NCBI RefSeq assembly: GCF_014925405.1
Contig: NZ_AQHJ01000035.1
Coordinates: forward strand, 186,001-250,000
Direction: 5' to 3'
Length of the DNA: 64,000 bases
From: Pseudoalteromonas ulvae UL12
Lineage (GTDB): Bacteria > Pseudomonadota > Gammaproteobacteria > Enterobacterales > Alteromonadaceae
In this document: positions 57,773 to 64,000 of the stretch, piece by piece
Layout of the letters: each line of letters begins with the position of its first letter
How positions within the stretch are numbered: the first letter of the stretch is position 1
Program-made: the position numbers and the translations under genes
The notes under the pieces: generated by a model
Seen by the model: the letters and a program-made list of their open reading frames with translations, nothing else
Database searches by the model: none
Told to the model about the DNA's origin: nothing

Positions 57773-59107
57773 CTAAAGTGACCTTATCCTTTTTAATGCG
57801 TGTTTAGCACGTGTTGATTCTGGATTGAGTTCGGCATTTAGCGTTAAAAACGCTAGAGCAGCTTGTTGTTCACTGGCATCTACAAGCTCATATGCAAATC
57901 TGATCAAATGACGCTCACTAAAACCTTCATTTTGCGCTATCAATGTTTTATACCATGCTATTGAGGTGGAAGTACCTTGCTCTAAAATCATTTTATAGAG
58001 CTTTTGTGAAAGTCTTAATTCAGGCTGTTCATACGCTTTGTCGTAGATAATACTTAGCACTTTTTCGGTGATTGGTGTCATTGGCGCACCGCCTGTATTA
58101 TCAAGCAATACAACTAAAGTGTCGTCTTCTAACACTCGACTGATATTGGCATTAAAACCTGGGATCATACCGCCATGATGTACTCGAGTCAGTGGTTTAC
58201 CGAATCGCTCTTCTGGGTAGTTCTCAACTAACCAGCCCGCAGCATAATTTCTATGCTCAGTAACCTGATAAAATACTTTGGTTAACGGTTTAGATAAGAT
58301 TTTGTTTTCGGCTAAACCTCGGTCCCAAAGATACAAATCCATGGCCGTCGAATACATACTGCCAGCAGAAAAGGGTACTGACATGTCTATATGGCTTGGG
58401 TGTTCTAAACGATTTAATAGCCGTTCATAACCAGTTACTCGATTGTTTAGGACAGAATGTTGTTGGTTAAACCCAGAGTTATTCATATTAAGAGGCTTTA
58501 GAATTTGCTCTGTTAAAACTTCGCTGTAAGTTTTGCCCGTTACTTGTTCGATTACTTTGCCTAAAATAGTATAACCCGCATTGCTATATCTGAATTGGGT
58601 GCCTGGCTCGAAGTTTAAATCCTCGCTACAAAACTTTGAGATAAATTCGTCAAGCGAATAGGGGTTTCTTGCTTCAACAGCTTTGTATCCATCAAGGTGA
58701 AAGAAATTACCCAATCCTGATGTGTGATTTAGTAACTGTCTAATTGTAATTTTCGAGCCAGTCTCTGATCTGTAGCTTGGATAGTATTCGATTAACTTTT
58801 CATCCAGCTTTAGCTTTTTTTGCTCAACTAGTTGAAGTATCAACATGGCTGTAAATTGCTTAGTTATTGAGGCGATTTTGAATTTACCTTCAACAGTATG
58901 ATTAATGTTCCATTCAAAGTTGGCTTTGCCATAACCTTTGTTTAAAAGCACTTTCCCTTTATGGCTGATTAACGCGACACCATTAAATTGCTCTAATTGG
59001 TGATATCGAGTCAGTAGTTTGTCAATTTCATTGCTCTTAATTTGATTTGCAACGCTTAAAAATGAAGTAAAAAATATAAGTAAAAAAAGTATCTTAGTAC
59101 GCATCAT
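57773..59107 (-). CDS. Beta-lactamase-fold serine hydrolase (class C/DD-peptidase family)
   Basis: ATG 59107 behind AGGGAAAAAC. About 444 aa with signal peptide (to about 20), then the serine hydrolase domain: Ser80-x-x-Lys83 (IASITKQF), Tyr-x-Asn (FRYSNAGY), and HHGG in place of KTG near the end. These match the esterase/DD-peptidase-like branch more than true resistance beta-lactamases. C-terminal ~90 residues are helical (TPR-like). Divergent from the CadC-type regulator, which may control it. Substrate unknown (ester, D-peptide or cell wall). Confidence 0.9.
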   Translation of the reverse strand: MMRTKILFLLIFFTSFLSVANQIKSNEIDKLLTRYHQLEQFNGVALISHKGKVLLNKGYGKANFEWNINHTVEGKFKIASITKQFTAMLILQLVEQKKLKLDEKLIEYYPSYRSETGSKITIRQLLNHTSGLGNFFHLDGYKAVEARNPYSLDEFISKFCSEDLNFEPGTQFRYSNAGYTILGKVIEQVTGKTYSEVLTEQILKPLNMNNSGFNQQHSVLNNRVTGYERLLNRLEHPSHIDMSVPFSAGSMYSTAMDLYLWDRGLAENKILSKPLTKVFYQVTEHRNYAAGWLVENYPEERFGKPLTRVHHGGMIPGFNANISRVLEDDTLVVLLDNTGGAPMTPITEKVLSIIYDKAYEQPELRLSQKLYKMILEQGTSTSIAWYKTLIAQNEGFSERHLIRFAYELVDASEQQAALAFLTLNAELNPESTRAKHALKRIRSL

Positions 59108-59249
59108 GTTTTTCCCTAGATTAAACACGTATTTAATCTAACGACTTCTAAACAAATTGAAGAGTGAATTAAAGTGAGTTAGGGTGACGCACAGTGACAA
59201 GATAACTTATCTAATAATAAGAATAAGTTAAGTATATTTGAGGAATGGG

Positions 59250-60836
59250 ATGTCAGTTTATAAAGTCGGAGAAAACCTAACTTTAAACCTTGATGAACGA
59301 CGATTATTAAAAGGTTCTAAAGAGGTTTCTTTGCCTGAGTTATCATATCGATTATTAGTGTGTTTGGTTGAACGTGCACCGAATGTCGTTTCTCATGACA
59401 TACTCTTGGATTATGTATGGCAGGGGAAAATCGTCTCAGAAGATACCATTAAAAAACGTGTATCTCGCCTTAGGGAAGTTTTGGCAGTCGAAAAAGAACA
59501 AGATCCTATTATTGCAGAACGAGGCCTAGGATATCGTTTAAATTTATCAGTTAAGCATCTAGGGCGCTCAGTCAGCCTACAAGAACAACAACAAAATCCA
59601 TCAAAACGTGTAAGTCCACAATTTCATTTTTTTATTAGGCATCGTGTCATGCTTGGTGGATTAGTTATCTTTGGAATCATTGCTTTCGGTGTTTTACAAC
59701 AAACAGAACCAAGCAAGATACAGCAACAAGAACATGCAAGTATAAGTCTATCACCTCTAGAAGAATCGAATGAGCTAGATGTGGCTCGATTTATGGGGCT
59801 ACAAGACATTTCAAAAATAGATAATGCGATTAGTGAACTAGAAAACTCAATCAAACAAGCCAGCAATAGAGTCGCTATTTTCTCAATATTAAGCGAGCTA
59901 TTTTTAACTAGGCATAAGTTACATGGCGCTAGTCAGGATGATTTAATACAATCTTATAAATTTGCATTAAAGGCAGTTAACGCTTCGAACAGCCAACCTT
60001 GGCCTTATGTTGCGCTTGGGAATGTGCAAATTGAACAGGGAAAATATAAAAGCGCCATTGAAAGTGCTAACAAAGCCATATCACTTTCACCAAAATGGGT
60101 AAACGCCCATGCCGTCAAAGTTAACGCACTGAATCATCATGGTGATATTTCAGGAGCGTGGCAAGCGATTCAAATTGCACATAAACTACAACCAGACAAT
60201 CCGCTTGTACAAAAGGTACGGGCTCAGGTTCTGTTAAATAAAAACATGTTTAGTTGGAGTGAACGTCATTTAGAGTCATTGATAGCGTCTACTCCGCAAG
60301 ATGCGTTTTATTTACTGACTCAGGCAGAACATTTCTTGGTGACTAAGCAGTATGAAAAAGCAGAAAAAATCTTAACTGAATTACTGATCTTAAAACCAAA
60401 CTTTATCGAAGCCCATATACTCATGGTAAGTGCTTTAGAGTTACAAGGAAAAACAGAACAGTCACTTGTTCATTTAGAGCAAGTTGCAAATAGCCAAAGT
60501 AAACATGCACAGCTTGCGCAGTTACTTATAAATTTAGTTGATGGTAAAGATAGCAGGGCGCAGGGTAAAGCATTAGAGGATGATACATACTTTAATCAAT
60601 TTATCGCTTCACTTACCGCGTTAAATAACAAAGACCCTGAACAATTTTTACAGTTAGCAGAGAAAGCCATACAAAGTGGGTTTTCTAAAGATTATTTATT
60701 AGAATCTAATATTATTTATACTGCGTTAGAGCAACAAGTGCATAATGATAAGCAACTCAAAGATTTCCAAGTACTTAAAACAAACTTGTTTAATATCAAG
60801 CAAGCACGGCGAGTAAAGCGGGTGCCTATCTTGTAG
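59250..60836 (+). CDS. ToxR/CadC-type membrane regulator with TPR-like periplasmic part
   Basis: ATG 59250 behind GAGGAATGGG gives 528 aa. N-terminal OmpR-type winged helix (about 1-98: SYRLLVCLVERAPNVVS, TIKKRVSRLREVL, ERGLGYRL), one membrane helix (about 132-151, VMLGGLVIFGIIAFGVL), then a long helical region with TPR-like repeats (WPYVALGNVQIEQGKYKSAI and the following). Such proteins sense a periplasmic cue and bind DNA from the membrane. The likely target is the divergent serine-hydrolase gene. No partner histidine kinase is required. Confidence 0.9.
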   Translation: MSVYKVGENLTLNLDERRLLKGSKEVSLPELSYRLLVCLVERAPNVVSHDILLDYVWQGKIVSEDTIKKRVSRLREVLAVEKEQDPIIAERGLGYRLNLSVKHLGRSVSLQEQQQNPSKRVSPQFHFFIRHRVMLGGLVIFGIIAFGVLQQTEPSKIQQQEHASISLSPLEESNELDVARFMGLQDISKIDNAISELENSIKQASNRVAIFSILSELFLTRHKLHGASQDDLIQSYKFALKAVNASNSQPWPYVALGNVQIEQGKYKSAIESANKAISLSPKWVNAHAVKVNALNHHGDISGAWQAIQIAHKLQPDNPLVQKVRAQVLLNKNMFSWSERHLESLIASTPQDAFYLLTQAEHFLVTKQYEKAEKILTELLILKPNFIEAHILMVSALELQGKTEQSLVHLEQVANSQSKHAQLAQLLINLVDGKDSRAQGKALEDDTYFNQFIASLTALNNKDPEQFLQLAEKAIQSGFSKDYLLESNIIYTALEQQVHNDKQLKDFQVLKTNLFNIKQARRVKRVPIL

Positions 60837-60919
60837 TTGAAATTACTCATTAGCATTTCACGACAAAACCTTCACAAACACTTTGCTAACTTTGTGCCAT
60901 ACCACAAAGGAGCAAAGCG

Positions 60920-61414
60920 ATGTTCAAACCGTTTTTAAAATCATTTAATAAGTCAGTGATAATGGCCTGTGTGCTACCTGTGTTAGTTGCTTGCCAAGGC
61001 AGTCATTTAGAGATCATGCCTGATATATCTGATGAAACCTTGTTGACGCAAAAATTAACCGTAAATCAAATGCATCAAGACATCGATGCCTTGTTACAAG
61101 GGGCAATTGAGCGTCACCCTAATCTTGGTAAGTACACTCAAGTTTCTGAGCTTAAAAGCTACACTGACACACTCAAGTCGCAAGTTACTCGGCCTTTAAT
61201 GCGGACCGAATTTTATAAAATAGTCGGTCAGCTTAGTCATAAATTTAATGACGGTCATGCATTTTTAATTTGGCCTTATCAATAGTATAAATTGCTTAAA
61301 GAGCAAGGTGCCAAGCCATTTCCTTTTCAGGTGTTTATTAATTCTCAGCAAGAGTTATATGTTCAATATGACTATCAGTCACAGGGCAAGATCATGAACT
61401 TTACCTTGACATAA
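60920..61414 (+). pseudogene. Truncated S41-peptidase-like lipoprotein gene
   Basis: Frame 60920-61285 encodes a lipoprotein (LPVLVACQG lipobox) with a helical region and LSHKFNDGHAFLIWPYQ, typical of the N-terminal part of S41-type (C-terminal-processing) peptidase relatives. A TAG at 61283-61285 interrupts it; the same frame then continues with YKLLKEQGAKPFPFQVFIN and is lost at 61412. The peptidase domain is missing and an ISAs1 fragment plus RAYT element follow. RBS AAAGGAGC is intact. Confidence 0.75.
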
Positions 61415-61439
61415 ATTTATGATCTTATACTGTTTTTCA

Positions 61440-61465
61440 AATTAAGCAGCCTAATTAAGCAGCCT
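61440..61465 (+). repeat. Tandem 13-bp repeat before the ISAs1 fragment
   Basis: AATTAAGCAGCCT twice in direct tandem, then a partial third AATTA, just before the transposase start. Probably part of the ISAs1 left end. Confidence 0.6.
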
Positions 61466-61469
61466 AATT

Positions 61470-61625
61470 ATGTCAGCCAATACACTATTCGAACACTTTT
61501 CTTCCATTGATGACCCACGCCAGCAAGGCAAAGTGCAACATCCATTATTCGATATTCTGTTTCTAACAATCAGTGCCGTAATCGCAGGTTGCCAAGGTTG
61601 GTGGGGAAATACAGGAAATACATGA
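61470..61625 (+). pseudogene. ISAs1-family transposase fragment (N-terminus)
   Basis: Starts MSANTLFEHFSSIDDPRQQGK and has ILFLTISAVIAGCQGW, the conserved opening of ISAs1-family DDE transposases. It is cut after about 45 residues, exactly where the 85-bp repeat units of the RAYT element begin (61610), and a stop is read 5 codons into the repeat. The rest of the transposase is not in the window. Confidence 0.8.
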
Positions 61626-61779
61626 CACCCATAAATATGTCGTTGAAAAATCACAATAGGGGGTCTAATTTTAATTAATTACTTCATGTTTTGGTACAGG
61701 AAATACATGACACCCATAAATATGTCGTTGAAAAATCACAATAGGGGGTCTAATTTTAATTAATTACTTCATGTTTTGG
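61610..61779 (+). repeat. Two exact 85-bp tandem units
   Basis: 61610-61694 and 61695-61779 are identical by eye. Each holds AAATACATGACACCCATAAA plus TAT, the reverse complement of the end motif found in dispersed copies A-D. The second unit ends 8 bp before the RAYT start codon, so it also supplies its 5' leader. Confidence 0.9.
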
Positions 61780-63014
61780 TGGCTCACATGGCACAAGCAA
61801 GACGTTCGTTAATTGATTTAGATTCCACGCCTTATTATCACTGCATCAGTCGATGTGTTCGCAGGGCTTTTTTAGCGGGATTTGATAAGTATTCAGGTCA
61901 AAACTTTGAACACAGACGTGCTTGGTTAGTCGAGCGATTTAAGCGGCTATCTCAAGTGTTTGCCATTGATATTGCCGCGTATGCGGTGATGTCGAGTCAT
62001 TACCATTTGGTGCTGAGAGTGGATAGAAGCCGGGCATTAAATTGGTCAAAGGATGAGGTGATTGAGCGCTGGTATCAGTTGTATCACGGCACAATTTTGG
62101 TTGACCGCTATCGTAAAGGTGAAAAGCTCGATGAAGCATATATGTACAGCGTCGATAAAACGGTCGAAGTGTGGCGAAATCGGCTTTACGACATCAGTTG
62201 GTACATGCGAAACCTAAATGAATTTATAGCCAGAGAAGCCAATAAAGAAGACAACTGCACAGGCCGATTCTGGGAGGGCAGATTTAAATCACAAGCATTA
62301 TTGGACGAGCAAGCAGTACTCAGTTGTATGATGTACGTCGATTTAAACCCAATCAGAGCCAAAATGGCCAATAATCTGCAAGATAGCGACTTCACATCAA
62401 TTCAAGAACGTATTCAGCATTACAAAAAACAATCCACGTCAGAAAACACGGAACAAATCACACCACAACCAAAGCAGATTATGGCCTTTGGCAGTAACGC
62501 AAACAATCAAACCATTCCTTTTAAGTTACTGGATTACTTAGAGCTTGCCGATTGGAGTGGCCGACATTTTGACCCCAAAAAGCGTGGCGCTATCAGCAAA
62601 ACCCAACCCAAGATATTAGTGGAATTGGGGATTGAAACTGCTGTGTGGCTTGAAGCAGTACAAAACTTCAGGCGGCAATATAGCAATTTCGCAGGCCAAC
62701 CGAGTGCACTCAGACAATGTGCTCATCAGCATCAGCAAAGCTGGTATCGCGGAGTCGGCTAAGTTTTAAAAACTCTATTTTTATCTCAATGAAATAAGCA
62801 ATGGCCTAGTTTTGTCATGGCTGAAATAGCGATTATCAACCAACTTTTTATTGATATACCCCCATTAACCTAGTGAGTTACCAACATTAGCAAAGTCTAA
62901 TCACTTCTACGTGCCGTGATGCACCCAAATGTCCTATTTCTCTTAGAAATCCTTTGTTGTATTTTTGTTTATATTAATTAAAATCAATGAGATATTTATG
63001 GCTGTCATGTATTT
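61616..63014 (+). mobile_element. RAYT-carrying element with 23-bp inverted ends
   Basis: Left end at 61616 (AAATACATGACACCC...) and right end 62992-63014 (...GGCTGTCATGTATTT) are inverted copies that differ at 1 of 23 positions, enclosing the transposase gene. Several solo copies of the same end occur elsewhere in the window. The element is inserted in an ISAs1 fragment. Boundaries are inferred from the repeats. Confidence 0.6.
61788..62762 (+). CDS. REP-associated tyrosine transposase (RAYT, Y1_Tnp family)
   Basis: ATG 61788 (MAQARRSLIDLDS; the upstream TTG frame lies in the tandem repeat) gives about 324 aa, intact. HUH/Y1 features: YYHCISRCVRRAFL, the metal-binding HYH in MSSHYHLVLRV, and YVDLNPIRAKMA with the likely catalytic Tyr. 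RAYTs cut single-stranded DNA at REP hairpins preceded by a GTAG-like tetranucleotide. GTAG hairpins occur here at 57293 and 57527. It is the probable mover of the repeat family in this genome. Confidence 0.9.
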   Translation: MAQARRSLIDLDSTPYYHCISRCVRRAFLAGFDKYSGQNFEHRRAWLVERFKRLSQVFAIDIAAYAVMSSHYHLVLRVDRSRALNWSKDEVIERWYQLYHGTILVDRYRKGEKLDEAYMYSVDKTVEVWRNRLYDISWYMRNLNEFIAREANKEDNCTGRFWEGRFKSQALLDEQAVLSCMMYVDLNPIRAKMANNLQDSDFTSIQERIQHYKKQSTSENTEQITPQPKQIMAFGSNANNQTIPFKLLDYLELADWSGRHFDPKKRGAISKTQPKILVELGIETAVWLEAVQNFRRQYSNFAGQPSALRQCAHQHQQSWYRGVG

Positions 63015-63015
63015 T
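62970..63015 (+). repeat. Right end of the RAYT element
   Basis: TTAATTAAAATCAATGAGATATTTATGG then TGTCATGTATTT, inverted relative to 61616-61638. The rest of 62763-63158 has no gene; a perfect palindromic hairpin CATAGCG/CGCTATG lies at 63074-63089 and must be near the next promoter. Confidence 0.65.
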
Positions 63016-63158
63016 TTTTTTGTATTTTTTCATTGCAGAACTAGCGTTGTAAAAACAGTGACATCTGTCATAGCGCTCGCTATGAGTTTTGTGACTAGTG
63101 CCAAACCACCTCATTAACGTATGCTGCTATTAATACAGGATATTAGTTGGGCATACTA

Positions 63159-64000
63159 ATGAATAAAGACAGTCGTTTACATTACATTGATAATTTGCGA
63201 AGCCTTGCGCTAATACTAGGCATCGTATTTCATGCCGCTTTAGCCTACAGCCCGTTTTTTAGCAATATTTGGTTTACGGCCGACCCAAGCACCCATGGCG
63301 TATTTGACTATATTACGCATACGCTGCACTTATTCCGCATGCCGTTGTTTTTTATAATTGCAGGGTTTTGCAGTGCGTTATTAATCGCAACATCTAATAC
63401 CGCGTTATTTATACGCCAGCGTAGCAAACACATTTTACTTCCTTTTATTATCTTTTTACCCTTGAGCTTTGCGGTTTATTACCATGCATTAAGCTTTGGA
63501 GCAGGTATTGCAGAGCCACTACCGCCGATTTTTGCAGTATTTCAAGTAATACAAGAGCCTGTAATCAGTACTATGCACTTATGGTTTTTATGGAGTTTGT
63601 TTCAGTTCTGTGTAATTCATTGGTTGCTGAAGAAAAGTAACCTAATGGGAAATAAGCTCGATCAATTTTCGACTCACCCGGTATTTATTTGGGTAATTAT
63701 TCCTATTTTATTAACGTTTTCGTTATTGGGGCAACCCATTCCATTTCCTGCGCCCGATAAACTCACACCACAGCTATGGTCGTATGGCTTTTACGGCAGC
63801 CTTTATTTACTGGGCGCTGGGCTTTATAAAAAACAACATCTACTTTCGTCATATCATAAGTATTTATGGCTTATTACCGCAGGGGCGGCTTCATCTCTCG
63901 TTGCTTATTTTTCTTTATTACAAACAGCGCCAACCCTAGATGAAGTAATTGCCGCTGCCACCACAGGCCATTTTGCAGCAGGCCAACAACACGTATTGCA
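63159..64000 (+). CDS. Acyltransferase-3 family membrane protein (5' part)
   Basis: ATG 63159 opens a frame that runs off the right edge (about 280 residues visible). It starts LHYIDNLRSLALILGIVFHAAL, the signature of membrane acyltransferase family 3 (OpgC/OafA type), with the conserved Asn-Leu-Arg and the catalytic-type His in VFHA; LHLFRMPLFFIIAGF also fits. At least seven helices follow. These proteins O-acylate sugars of glucans, LPS or exopolysaccharide in the inner membrane. The acceptor is unknown. Confidence 0.88.
   Translation, partial: MNKDSRLHYIDNLRSLALILGIVFHAALAYSPFFSNIWFTADPSTHGVFDYITHTLHLFRMPLFFIIAGFCSALLIATSNTALFIRQRSKHILLPFIIFLPLSFAVYYHALSFGAGIAEPLPPIFAVFQVIQEPVISTMHLWFLWSLFQFCVIHWLLKKSNLMGNKLDQFSTHPVFIWVIIPILLTFSLLGQPIPFPAPDKLTPQLWSYGFYGSLYLLGAGLYKKQHLLSSYHKYLWLITAGAASSLVAYFSLLQTAPTLDEVIAAATTGHFAAGQQHVL

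Noticed and set aside
61610..61779. Possible CRISPR-like repeat
   Set aside because: Just two adjoining 85-bp units, no spacers and no cas genes.

Overview
The window looks like a chromosomal segment of a marine gammaproteobacterium of the Alteromonadales, most probably Pseudoalteromonas or a close relative. That is an inference from gene content, not from a search. The content is secreted S8 and PPC-domain proteins, TonB receptors, a chitin-sugar (GlcNAc) cluster, an MSHA-like pilin, an RND pump, NhaR, a BLUF photoreceptor, a sedentary integron, and many intergenic repeats. No rRNA, tRNA or CRISPR array was seen.

Layout. 1-1.5 kb: 3' end of a secreted Ca-binding/PPC protein. 1.5-7.8 kb: accessory region with dispersed repeats, a gutted integron integrase, a LexA-box-like site, attC sites with four cassettes, and an IS110 element inserted exactly inside an attC. 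7.8-14.6 kb: nhaR, a possible ribosome-associated protein, a subtilase and a pilin. 14.6-21.7 kb: RND pump, then a GntR/ABC operon. 21.8-24.3 kb: second accessory patch with a PD-(D/E)XK-like gene and an orphan attC cassette carrying a GNAT gene. 24.4-28.7 kb: iron uptake (TonB receptor plus PepSY reductase) and a BLUF protein. 28.8-31 kb: decayed TonB receptor fused to a truncated hydrolase. 31.2-35.3 kb: porin, PstS-like protein, periplasmic KatG. 35.5-44.3 kb: mostly small hypothetical and lipoprotein genes, one frameshifted, plus a histidine kinase. 44.4-50.7 kb: AraC regulator, sugar transporter, ROK kinase and GH20 hexosaminidase, a GlcNAc/chitobiose module. 50.7-57.2 kb: M20 peptidase divergent from two ATP-grasp ligases and a large M14 carboxypeptidase, the best candidate for an undescribed system. 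57.2-64 kb: repeat cluster, beta-lactamase-fold hydrolase with a divergent ToxR/CadC-type regulator, broken S41 gene, ISAs1 fragment, a RAYT transposase with inverted ends, and the start of an acyltransferase-3 gene.

Common thread. The accessory patches share repeat families. The ends of the RAYT element (61.6-63.0 kb) recur as solo copies at about 1.97, 2.85, 3.1, 23.04 and 57.69 kb, one of them exactly where the integron integrase is cut off. The integron, its IS110 and the RAYT-linked repeats therefore record repeated mobile-element activity in an otherwise ordinary chromosome.
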